Below, in pieces: positions 33,768 to 40,755 of a stretch of DNA of 48,617 nt. How positions within the stretch are numbered: the first letter of the stretch is position 1; each line of letters begins with the position of its first letter. This stretch comes from Bacillota bacterium (GTDB lineage Bacteria > Bacillota > Clostridia > Oscillospirales > Ruminococcaceae). Location of the stretch: assembly GCA_023415575.1 (NCBI GenBank), contig JAEZKF010000019.1, positions 1 to 48,617 on the forward strand, given 5' to 3'. The notes below the pieces were generated by a model. That model did not search any database. It was not told the DNA's origin and saw only the letters and a program-made list of their open reading frames with translations. Both the position numbers and the translations under genes were made by a program.

Positions 33768-35285
33768 CTAACTTTTGATTTCTTTTAGCAACTTAGGTAT
33801 TTCAGAATACTCCTCAACCCACAGAACATTTATTCCAAGTTCTCTATAAAAAGATTCTTGTAATGCTTCATTTGCTTTTTCAAAGTTTTTTATTTCTGGA
33901 ATACTGCTTACAGATTTTAAATGTAACCTTCGCATAAAAGCATAGTGTTTACAAGTAGAGTCACCATCAGGGCTTTTTTGTGCTGCAACTTCAAGCAACC
34001 TTCTCAAATTCGGATCTGTAAGTGATACACCTATAAATAAGCATGTATTGTTAGTTAAAAAGTTTAGTTGGGTGATATTAGACCAATGATAAGGTTCTAA
34101 GAAAAGCTTATGATATCCTTCTTCAGAAAATACAAGTAGCGATTTTTCTACATTACTATATTTGCTTTTGTCTCGCGGCAAAAAACCATGGACATGATAT
34201 ATTCCAAGCTCATCGTTTTTTGGAACCACGCCTTCACTATATATCGATGAGTATTTTATTCTTAGTTCATGTAAGGCTATCTCAATTAGGTCGTCAAAAT
34301 TGTAAGTAACTATAGCTTTTACCCCATAATTTACTCGATTTGGAATACATAGTTGACCAATTTCGGTTAACAAAGGTGATATATCTGCGGTACTTTTGTA
34401 TAGTATTTTCCTAACTTCTTCTTGAAAATCTTCTAACCCATTTCTTAAGTATCTCGTTTGTAATAATGGAGAATTACCGTTTTGGCTAATGAGTTCTTTA
34501 GCGATTTTTACTTTGATGGCTTCGTTTATTTTAAACTTTTTACCTTCAAGAGTGTTATTGATAAGAGCAACAAATAGTTCAGATATTAATGTTTCCCATG
34601 AAGGAACCTTAGCGTCTATAGATACGCCTGCTCCTAGAAATAGGACCAAATTATCTTTCTTATATTCGCCACATAACTGGTCTATATACTTTTTTCTTTT
34701 ATCCAGATATGTAGGTTCATCAGATTTGATACTATTTAGTATAGTATCTTTTAAATAAAGAGAGTGAAGATTAGAATAAGTATTTTCAAACAACCTTTTC
34801 TCACTATGCAACGCCTTTGCCAATTTATTTATATTCCAAAAACAAACATTAAATCCAACCTTGTTTTTTGCTTCTTCAACCATTTGCTCTGTTATTCTTC
34901 CATCGTTGTAAATTACTATTAAAAGTAGATTTTGAATCTGGTTTTTGAGTTTTGAATATTTTCTCACCGTATCATAAAACATATTTTTAGAAAATCTTCT
35001 TGATTTATATACTTTGATTTCGATAGCAGTTTTACCTATAAAATTATCAAAACCTTCTGGGGCGAAGCCATCAAATTCAAATACAACATCATCTGATTCA
35101 ATATCAAAATCAGGGAGCAGTGCATTTTCATTGAAATGCAAATAATAGCGATTGAATGTTTTATTTTGGCTGGCTACATAATCTTCCAGGATTTCCAATA
35201 CTAATTTTTCGATCATCATAATAGAAAAACGGGTAGTGTAAATATCTGAATTAAGAATGTCCATTATGGTTTGTTTAATATCCAA
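33768..35285 (-). CDS. Predicted nuclease-SIR2 fusion protein (antiphage-type)
   Basis: About 505 residues, much more AT-rich than all neighbours, so probably transferred. Residues about 60-160 look like a PD-(D/E)xK nuclease of the restriction-endonuclease kind: Asp72 in FEFDGF, then Glu89-x-Lys91 in AIEIKVYK, followed by LLLIVIYNDG and FWNINKL. From about 212 there is a SIR2 domain: LFLGAGVS (218-222), the TYNFD motif (327-331), a YHVHG His pair (364/366) and the IGVSLTDPN motif (419-421). Such SIR2 domains deplete NAD+ on phage sensing. I know SIR2 paired with HerA, Argonaute or DSR-type domains; a nuclease-SIR2 fusion alone is less familiar. TTG 35285 follows AGAGGTG by 6 bases; GTG 35294 and ATG 35264 are alternatives. 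Confidence 0.85.
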   Translation of the reverse strand: MDIKQTIMDILNSDIYTTRFSIMMIEKLVLEILEDYVASQNKTFNRYYLHFNENALLPDFDIESDDVVFEFDGFAPEGFDNFIGKTAIEIKVYKSRRFSKNMFYDTVRKYSKLKNQIQNLLLIVIYNDGRITEQMVEEAKNKVGFNVCFWNINKLAKALHSEKRLFENTYSNLHSLYLKDTILNSIKSDEPTYLDKRKKYIDQLCGEYKKDNLVLFLGAGVSIDAKVPSWETLISELFVALINNTLEGKKFKINEAIKVKIAKELISQNGNSPLLQTRYLRNGLEDFQEEVRKILYKSTADISPLLTEIGQLCIPNRVNYGVKAIVTYNFDDLIEIALHELRIKYSSIYSEGVVPKNDELGIYHVHGFLPRDKSKYSNVEKSLLVFSEEGYHKLFLEPYHWSNITQLNFLTNNTCLFIGVSLTDPNLRRLLEVAAQKSPDGDSTCKHYAFMRRLHLKSVSSIPEIKNFEKANEALQESFYRELGINVLWVEEYSEIPKLLKEIKS

Positions 35286-35457
35286 TATTAACACCTCTCA
35301 AACAAAGTTTTGGCGAGATTCTTGTATTTCTTCTACTTTCAGGTATTCAAATAATTCTCAATGAACCTTTGCCAATAGCAAATCGCTTTTCAAAGTAGCT
35401 TCTTTTCCTCACCATACCCCAAATAGCACAATATGTCAATATATGCAAATGTATGCA

Positions 35458-35488
35458 GAAATCCGGCGAATCACATCCGCCGGATTTC
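35458..35488. terminator. Hairpin between the SIR2 gene and the hydrolase gene
   Basis: GAAATCCGGCG (35458-35468) pairs with CGCCGGATTTC (35478-35488), 11 bp. It lies about 40 bases downstream of the hydrolase stop (minus strand) and upstream of the SIR2 gene, so it should stop read-through into the latter. Confidence 0.7.
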
Positions 35489-35527
35489 GCTTTTCTTATA
35501 TTATATCCTTTCAAATCCCCCGCCGCT

Positions 35528-36343
35528 TTAAGCCGACGTAAACGCAACCACTTCCTTGTTAAACCGTTCAAGCTGGTCATAAAAGAGGAAGTGCCCGCAC
35601 GAATCAAAGGGCACGAGTATTGAGCCGTGTATGCCGTCGCGCTGGGCGATGGCAAGCGGAAACAGGCATACCTCATCATTGCGCCCGTGCAGAATCAGTG
35701 TCGGGACACGAATCTTTCTTAGATCATTAAACAGCTCTTCTTCCCCAAGCCATGTGTTTGCAATCGCCGCGGTAGACCAGCTCGCGGCCCGCAGGCCAAT
35801 GTTGAAAATCCAGTCGGAGATGCCCTCGCTCACGGGATTATAGAAAATCATTTCCCCGAAATTGCGCAGGGTGGTGGGGCGGTCGGTATACACCCCTTGA
35901 ATGATGTCAAGCACAGCCTGCCGTGTAAGGCCATAGGGGAAGTAGGGCCGCTGAATCAGGCTGGGTGCCGCCGCCGCAAACAGGGCGAGCTTTGATACCC
36001 CGTACCCGTTATGCCTTGCCATATAGCGGATGCAGATGGCGCCGCCGGTGGAATGTCCGCCGAGCGTGAAGTTATGTAGCCGCATCGCATTCACAACCGC
36101 GCGCACATCATCTGCCAGACGGTCGTAGTCGTACCCCGTCCACGGCCTATCGGACTGCCCGAACCCGCGCGTATCGATGCCGACACACCGGTAGCCGAGC
36201 TTGGGTAATTGGTTATACTGGTACTCAAACAATGTGTGACCCCCCGGCCAGCCGTGAATCCATACAATCGTCTTTGTGCCCGAGGGGTTGATATCCTCTA
36301 CATATACCCTTACAGATGGTTCAACCCGTACATAAAAGCCCAT
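35528..36343 (-). CDS. Alpha/beta hydrolase
   Basis: A 271-residue single-domain hydrolase. Oxyanion segment HGWPGG near residue 30, nucleophile elbow GHSTGGAI with the Ser at about residue 97, and a late His in SCGHFLFYDQ. The substrate (ester, lactone, amide or epoxide) cannot be told. Start ATG 36343; upstream lies a decayed hydrolase fragment. A hairpin follows at 35458-35488. Confidence 0.9.
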   Translation of the reverse strand: MGFYVRVEPSVRVYVEDINPSGTKTIVWIHGWPGGHTLFEYQYNQLPKLGYRCVGIDTRGFGQSDRPWTGYDYDRLADDVRAVVNAMRLHNFTLGGHSTGGAICIRYMARHNGYGVSKLALFAAAAPSLIQRPYFPYGLTRQAVLDIIQGVYTDRPTTLRNFGEMIFYNPVSEGISDWIFNIGLRAASWSTAAIANTWLGEEELFNDLRKIRVPTLILHGRNDEVCLFPLAIAQRDGIHGSILVPFDSCGHFLFYDQLERFNKEVVAFTSA

Positions 36344-36421
36344 AGTAACACCTCAATATACAATATCTCATGCTATTGTATTCACAGACAGGACGCATGG
36401 TCAGCCCCAAATGCGCAAATA

Positions 36422-36446
36422 AAAGGGAGGCATTAAGCCTCCCTTT
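36422..36446 (-). terminator. Terminator of the decayed choloylglycine-hydrolase locus
   Basis: AAAGGGAGGC pairs with GCCTCCCTTT around ATTAA; on the minus strand the stem runs into TTTTATTTG. Confidence 0.8.
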
Positions 36447-36480
36447 ATGGATAGAAACGTAACAGTTACCTAAGTGAGTA

Positions 36481-36810
36481 TTAAAAGATATCCTCGTAGT
36501 TTTCACCCGCCGCAATGCGGGCGGTGAGGGTATCGGGCTCATACACCACCGACCAGCGTGTGCGGCCGGGGATGGCGACCTCGGATAACAGTGCCATCGC
36601 ATCATCAGGACTTATAATCCCCCCGGATGCATCAAGATGATTTTTTAATGTGTCAAACCGCTCAAACTCGTTGAAGTCTTCGCCGAGGTTTAGGCCGTTT
36701 GCCATCACAAAGTTGGTGGTAATTTCATACGGCTCGGCGCTGCGCACCGTGTGCAGTTCGCCCTCCCAAAACTCAATGACCGCAGCATCGCCCGTGGCTC
36801 CAGCCTGTTT
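36481..36810 (-). pseudogene. C-terminal remnant of a linear amide C-N hydrolase (choloylglycine/penicillin acylase family)
   Basis: An open frame of about 109 codons matching only the last third of this family: a strand pair ATGDAAVIEFWEGELHTV, then TNFVMANGL, RFDTLKNHL and the terminal RTRWSVVYEPD. The N-terminal Cys nucleophile and the first 200 or so residues are missing, an in-frame TGA stands right before the fragment (36811-36813), and no ribosome site or good start exists. Its terminator (36422-36446) survives. It is best read as a gene remnant left by a deletion; it cannot make an active enzyme. Confidence 0.8.
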
Positions 36811-36854
36811 TCATTATACCCTATTGATTGATATTCTGTACATAACTGTATGCG

Positions 36855-37700
36855 TTACAGGGCCTCTTTGATGATGCGGCCCTCCCGCAGCAGGGCTTTG
36901 AGGGTATCGCCGTCCCGTGCCTGCAGGGCTGCGCGGTAGGCACAAAGATTATCAATAAGCAGGCTAAGCTCCACGGTCAGGTGGTCGGCATTATCGAGGA
37001 AAAGCTCGGTCCACATCGTTTCATTAAGCTTTGCAACGCGGGTTAAATCCTTAAAGCTGCCTGCGCTGTAGCCGTCATACTCTTTCGCACGCGGGCTTTT
37101 GACATAGGCGTTGGAAAGCACATGAGCAAGCTGCGAGGTGTAGGCGATTACACTGTCGTGATGATCGGGGGTGGTAACCACCGTCTGCCGAAAGCCCATC
37201 TCGCGCGCAAGGTCTTTGAGTATCGCAACAGCCTGCGCCTGAGCGGGATCATCCGGTTGTGTGGGGGTGAGTATCATCGAGGCACCGTCAAACAGGGTAG
37301 CGATTGCATGGGCAAAGCCCGAGAACTCCCGCCCTGCCATCGGGTGACCGCCTACAAACACCATGCCCGCCTCGCGGCAGGGGGCGTCCAGCGCATCACA
37401 CACCACCCGTTTTACGCCGCACAAATCGGTGATGATGCACCCCTTTTTGAGCATCGAAAGCCGCTCGGTGACTGCCTTGATACAGGCGGTGGGGTAGAGG
37501 GCGACGAACAGGAGGTCACACTCGCTGAGTGCGGCATCGTCCAGCTGCTTATCGATAACACCCTTTGCAAGGGCCTGTTTTAAAACATCCTCGCTGATGT
37601 CAAAGCCCGCGATGGTGTGCTGCGTATTTCGTTTGATTGCCTTGGCAAACGACCCGCCGATTAGGCCCAGTCCGATGATACCGATATTCAGGGTCTGCAT
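36855..37700 (-). CDS. tyrA: Prephenate dehydrogenase
   Basis: A 281-residue enzyme: N-terminal Rossmann fold with GIIGLGLIGGSFAKAIK, the HPMAGREFSGF substrate motif, and a helical dimerisation domain. It converts prephenate to 4-hydroxyphenylpyruvate, the tyrosine branch. No ACT domain is attached, so feedback control must act elsewhere, such as on the upstream attenuator or on the DAHP synthase. It lies 47 bases downstream of aroF in the same direction, and the two are most likely one operon. Confidence 0.93.
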   Translation of the reverse strand: MQTLNIGIIGLGLIGGSFAKAIKRNTQHTIAGFDISEDVLKQALAKGVIDKQLDDAALSECDLLFVALYPTACIKAVTERLSMLKKGCIITDLCGVKRVVCDALDAPCREAGMVFVGGHPMAGREFSGFAHAIATLFDGASMILTPTQPDDPAQAQAVAILKDLAREMGFRQTVVTTPDHHDSVIAYTSQLAHVLSNAYVKSPRAKEYDGYSAGSFKDLTRVAKLNETMWTELFLDNADHLTVELSLLIDNLCAYRAALQARDGDTLKALLREGRIIKEAL

Positions 37701-37717
37701 GGGGCATCCTTCTTCCT

Positions 37718-37743
37718 TATGATGTATAGTTATGATGTATAGT
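37718..37743. repeat. Tandem 2 x 13-bp repeat between aroF and tyrA
   Basis: TATGATGTATAGT occurs twice head to tail at 37718-37730 and 37731-37743. It is the only direct repeat in this short gap and may simply be a slippage product. Confidence 0.6.
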
Positions 37744-37747
37744 GTAG

Positions 37748-38758
37748 CTATACCTTCTTGTGCAGGTGCTCAGCAAGGCTGCGGATATCCGTCATCAGCG
37801 CTGCAAAGTCATCCGGGCGCAGGGATTGCGGCCCGTCCGAGAGTGCCTTTTCGGGGTTGTTGTGCACCTCGATAATCAGTCCGTCGCACCCAGCCGCCAA
37901 AGCGGAAAGCGACAGCGGCCGCACCATCCACGAGATACCCGCTGCATGGCTCGGATCAACCACCACCGGCAGATGGGTTAGCTGGTGCAGCATGGGAACT
38001 GCCGAGATATCCAGCGTGTTGCGCGTAGAAGTCTCAAAGGTGCGGATGCCGCGCTCGCACAGGATGACCTGCTCGTTGCCGCCCGCCATGATGTACTCGG
38101 CGCTCATCAATAGCTCCTCGATGGTGTTGGCAAGCCCGCGCTTAAGCAGGATGGGCTTGTTTGTCTTGCCCAGTAGTTTGAGAAGCTCAAAGTTTTGCAT
38201 GTTGCGCGCGCCGACCTGAATGACGTCCACCTCGTCAAAGAGGGGCAGCTGGTCGCTGGACATAATCTCGGTGACAATCGGCAGGCCTGTCAGCTCTCTT
38301 GCCTTGCACAAAAGCTCGATGCCCTCCGCCCGCAGGCCTTGGAAGGCATACGGCGAGGTGCGCGGCTTGAAGGCGCCTCCGCGCAGCATCGATGCCCCCG
38401 CCTTCTTAACGGCAAGCGCCACCTCGCAGATCTGCTCCTCGCTCTCCACCGAGCAGGGGCCTGCAATGACCGGCACATGCCCGCCGCCAATCTTCACGCC
38501 CCGCACCGTAATTACGGTGTCGTCGGGCTTAAACTTGCGGTTTGCATTCTTATAAGGCTCGGTGATGCGCTTAATCGACTCGACATAGGGCAGCGCTGTG
38601 ATGGTGTCAACATCCACCCGCGACACATCGCCCACAAGACCTACGATGGTAGTGTGCATACCGCGCGATAGGTGTACGTTAACGCCTTCGTTCTCTACAA
38701 GCCTGCAAAACTCGGCAAGCTGTTTTTCGCTTGTTCCTCGTTTGATAACAACAACCAT
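37748..38758 (-). CDS. aroF: 3-deoxy-7-phosphoheptulonate synthase (DAHP synthase)
   Basis: About 336 residues. An N-terminal ferredoxin-like regulatory domain of about 70 residues (MVVVIKRGTSEKQ) precedes the TIM barrel, with KIGGGHVPVIAGPCSVES, MLRGGAFKPRTSPYAFQG, GARNMQNF and PVVVDPSHAAG as the phosphate and metal-binding segments. This is the type I-beta form whose N-domain mediates feedback inhibition. It catalyses the first step of the shikimate pathway. ATG 38758 is chosen for GGAGGG upstream. An intrinsic terminator lies about 20 bases upstream and a Tyr-codon-rich leader peptide frame before that. Confidence 0.95.
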   Translation of the reverse strand: MVVVIKRGTSEKQLAEFCRLVENEGVNVHLSRGMHTTIVGLVGDVSRVDVDTITALPYVESIKRITEPYKNANRKFKPDDTVITVRGVKIGGGHVPVIAGPCSVESEEQICEVALAVKKAGASMLRGGAFKPRTSPYAFQGLRAEGIELLCKARELTGLPIVTEIMSSDQLPLFDEVDVIQVGARNMQNFELLKLLGKTNKPILLKRGLANTIEELLMSAEYIMAGGNEQVILCERGIRTFETSTRNTLDISAVPMLHQLTHLPVVVDPSHAAGISWMVRPLSLSALAAGCDGLIIEVHNNPEKALSDGPQSLRPDDFAALMTDIRSLAEHLHKKV

Positions 38759-38777
38759 GTTTGATTTCCCTCCCAAT

Positions 38778-38816
38778 AAAAAATGGGCGGCGCTTTCTGT
38801 TTCAAAAGCGTCGCCC
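38778..38816 (-). terminator. Attenuator terminator before aroF
   Basis: On the minus strand GGGCGACGCTTT (38816-38805) pairs with AAAGCGCCGCCC (38796-38785) with one A-C mismatch, followed by ATTTTTTA. It ends 20 bases before the aroF start, so unless prevented it would stop transcription into aroF-tyrA. Confidence 0.85.
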
Positions 38817-38888
38817 TATTACCTTTACCCGTTTATACAGTCACTTGCGGCCTTTGGCGTGTGCCTTGGCGCATGACCTGCGGTGTAA

Positions 38889-39002
38889 TCAGCGAATCCG
38901 ATTTGACAACAGTCGGCTTTGTGCATACCCTATTAAACCCGTGCGATACAAATACGCCGAGCGGTAATAATAGCGGTACGAAAAGCTCATAGCCTGTGTC
39001 AT
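38889..39002 (-). CDS. Tyr-codon-rich leader peptide of the aroF-tyrA operon
   Basis: A 37-codon frame starting at ATG 39002 and ending TGA 38889. It contains seven Tyr codons, six of them within residues 9-19 (pattern SFSYRYYYRSAYLYR). A GAGGGAGG ribosome site lies 13 bases upstream, a bit far, but a second in-frame ATG at 38990 is also possible. It sits between a consensus promoter and an intrinsic terminator, the classical layout of amino-acid attenuators such as trp or phe leaders. By that logic, ribosomes stalling at Tyr codons when Tyr-tRNA is scarce would favour read-through into aroF-tyrA. No T-box is present. This is inference from layout, not a tested fact. Confidence 0.75.
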   Translation of the reverse strand: MTQAMSFSYRYYYRSAYLYRTGLIGYAQSRLLSNRIR

Positions 39003-39039
39003 TGCTACCGGATTGCCTCCCTCTTTTTGAGTTGTTCTT

Positions 39040-39068
39040 ATCATAGCAGGTTAAAAAAGGATTGTCAA
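39040..39068 (-). promoter_or_regulatory. Promoter of the aroF-tyrA operon
   Basis: Perfect TTGACA (39068-39063), 17-base spacer, TATGAT (39045-39040), giving a leader transcript of about 270 bases before aroF. Confidence 0.85.
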
Positions 39069-39176
39069 CGCTTTTTTGCATAAAAACTTTAAATCGCTAA
39101 AGTGATATGCCATAAAAAGCAAAAACAAGGCGGCTCCAAGCTTGGAACCGCCCTGCAAAGGAGTACCAAATAAAAA

Positions 39177-39683
39177 CTACTCTGCGATATTGACCATAAT
39201 GGTCATCTCTTTTGTTTCGCGGGAATAGGTCAGCGTTCCGTTGGTTAAGTCATCGTAGCTCGCATAGTAGTACAGCGTACCATCACTGTCTAAGGTTGCA
39301 GTGTTTTGAGAAAAACCGGCATTTTGGAAGTCCTGCAGGTAGCTGTTATAATCCGACTCACTTGCATCGGCTATAACAATCAAGCAGTAGGTCTCGGAGT
39401 TCATTACCGAGCTGATGGTACCGGCATGCAGCGATGGCAAAAGGTCAGCGGCCCGGCCCTTGGGCCATTCTCCTCCCCCGATTGTGAACTCTTCGCCATC
39501 GACCCCTTTGAATACGAACTTATCGTCATCAATGTCGATGTCACCGCCTGAAATAGCCTGATCCAGGATCCCCTCGGTGATGGCCTCGCCGATTTTTTTG
39601 TTAATCTGCTCGCGGATAAAGCATCCGCCAAGGCTTACAGCCAACAGCAGAACACATACCACGGCGATGAGTTTTTTAGTCAT
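39177..39683 (-). CDS. Small lipoprotein, DUF6591-like
   Basis: 168 residues. A signal segment ends in a lipobox (SLGGC, Cys21), so the protein is lipid-anchored outside. The mature part has a short charged stretch, an acidic strand region (GDIDIDDDKFVFKG) and a small beta domain near the C-terminus that resembles the DUF6591 group. Function unknown. It follows the DUF4870 gene by 27 bases and is likely co-transcribed. Confidence 0.82.
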   Translation of the reverse strand: MTKKLIAVVCVLLLAVSLGGCFIREQINKKIGEAITEGILDQAISGGDIDIDDDKFVFKGVDGEEFTIGGGEWPKGRAADLLPSLHAGTISSVMNSETYCLIVIADASESDYNSYLQDFQNAGFSQNTATLDSDGTLYYYASYDDLTNGTLTYSRETKEMTIMVNIAE

Positions 39684-39710
39684 AGCGTTACTCCCCTCAT
39701 ATAGCCCAAG

Positions 39711-40106
39711 TTATTTGAGCAGCTTAATCTTGCCGACTAAGGGCAGCTCCTTTGCCTTGCCGCCAAAGCCGTTGATAAGGCCCATAATGGCAAAGACCAT
39801 CACGGCAATACCAAACAGGGGCAGCAGAATCCAACCGATAATGGGAATGATGGATAGTACGATGGTACCTACCACCGAAACAATCAGCAGGGCTAGTCCC
39901 TGATTGGCATGGAACTTGCCGTATTTGGAGTCCGGGCACATAACAAGAGGCAGGAAGAAGAGGATATACGCAAGGCCTGCTGCGGTCTTGTTCTTCTCAA
40001 TATCCTGTGCGTCAAACTCGGGGGCTGCGGCAGCCTGGGTATTCTCGGCCTGTGCAGTTTCGGCATTCTCCGGTGCCGCTGTGTTGGTGTTTAACTCATC
40101 TGTCAT
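39711..40106 (-). CDS. DUF4870-like small membrane protein
   Basis: 131 residues. An N-terminal Ala/Glu/Thr-rich soluble stretch of about 40 residues is followed by three or four membrane helices with the typical KYGKFHANQGLALLI segment and a short Gly/Lys-rich C-terminus, as in DUF4870/Tic20-like proteins. Function unknown. AGGAGG precedes the ATG. Together with the lipoprotein it may be a small envelope unit. Confidence 0.85.
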   Translation of the reverse strand: MTDELNTNTAAPENAETAQAENTQAAAAPEFDAQDIEKNKTAAGLAYILFFLPLVMCPDSKYGKFHANQGLALLIVSVVGTIVLSIIPIIGWILLPLFGIAVMVFAIMGLINGFGGKAKELPLVGKIKLLK

Positions 40107-40168
40107 CGTTGTGTCCTCCTAAATATGTAGGTTTGGTTAGCATCGATAAGCTGGTGAGCCAGAACCTT

Positions 40169-40495
40169 CTAGGGCACCTCTTCTGCCTGTGACAAGGCTT
40201 GCGCAAACGAGCCGTACTCAATAATCAACTCCGCCTTGCTGTTGACCCCCAGCTTGCGGTACAGATTGGTGGAGTGGGTGTTTGCGGTTGGGTATTTCAC
40301 CCCCAGAAGCTGCGCGGTCTGGGCAAGGGTGTACCCCTGCACCAGGGCTTCAAAGGTTTCACGCTCGCGTCTGGTTAGGCTTTTCATCCGCCTTGCCTTT
40401 TCGGCAGAATCCGGCCGTTGCTTGGTGCCGCCCGCCTTTGACCCAAACGGCAGACCTTTTTTTGCGCCGGAGGATAGCCATTCAAAGACTGACAT
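40169..40495 (-). CDS. Small LuxR-type HTH protein
   Basis: 108 residues, of which the last 65 form a GerE/LuxR DNA-binding domain (LTRRERETFEALVQGYTLAQ, then the recognition-helix region YPTANTHSTNLYRKLG). The first 40 residues are basic and Gly-rich with no receiver, so it binds DNA without an attached sensor. Its HTH is closely related to that of the membrane LuxR protein encoded next to it. A promoter lies at 40528-40557. Targets unknown. Confidence 0.85.
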   Translation of the reverse strand: MSVFEWLSSGAKKGLPFGSKAGGTKQRPDSAEKARRMKSLTRRERETFEALVQGYTLAQTAQLLGVKYPTANTHSTNLYRKLGVNSKAELIIEYGSFAQALSQAEEVP

Positions 40496-40527
40496 CTAAT
40501 CACCTTCTTATCACTGCCTTTGCCCGC

Positions 40528-40557
40528 ATTATACGGTTTGAATGACGGCACTGTCTA
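40528..40557 (-). promoter_or_regulatory. Promoter of the small LuxR gene
   Basis: TAGACA (40557-40552), 18-base spacer, TATAAT (40533-40528) on the minus strand. Confidence 0.6.
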
Positions 40558-40714
40558 TTCATTAGTTCATATGAAGCGCAGAATTAATTAGTTCTAGTGA
40601 GCCACTTCATGCGAAATTCGCCGCCGGATTGGACGAATAGGGTCAGGTTTGCGCGGTTGCTGACAGGTGCCTCTAGGTAGGATAGCTTCGCCTCCTTTTC
40701 AGCCCATAAAACGA

Positions 40715-40742
40715 AAAAAGCCGCCCCAAAGGACGGCTTTTA
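40715..40742 (-). terminator. Terminator of the membrane LuxR gene
   Basis: AAAAGCCG-CC pairs with GG-CGGCTTTT (one mismatch) around a small loop, running into TTTTTT on the minus strand. Confidence 0.85.
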
Positions 40743-40755
40743 AAACGAGCTTCAT

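Larger units (their letters stand above)
40496..40755 (-). other. Intergenic region between the two LuxR genes
   Basis: About 260 bases holding the promoter of the small LuxR gene (40528-40557) and the terminator of the large one (40715-40742). Around 40558-40605 ATTAGTTC occurs twice, each followed by a GTGA/TGAA-like half-site, possibly regulator binding sites; nothing else is supported. Confidence 0.5.

Noticed and set aside
33729..35505. Possible direct repeats flanking the SIR2 gene (CGCTTTTTATAGTAT and CGCTTTTCTTATATTAT)
   Set aside because: Only an approximate match in AT-rich DNA; could be chance, and no integrase is present.
38760..39068. T-box leader before aroF
   Set aside because: No AGGGTGGnACCGCG-type T-box sequence or typical specifier hairpin is seen; the Tyr-rich reading frame explains the leader better.
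38833..39081. 82-codon minus-strand frame upstream of aroF
   Set aside because: It runs through the promoter itself and is in another frame than the ribosome-site-linked Tyr-rich peptide.
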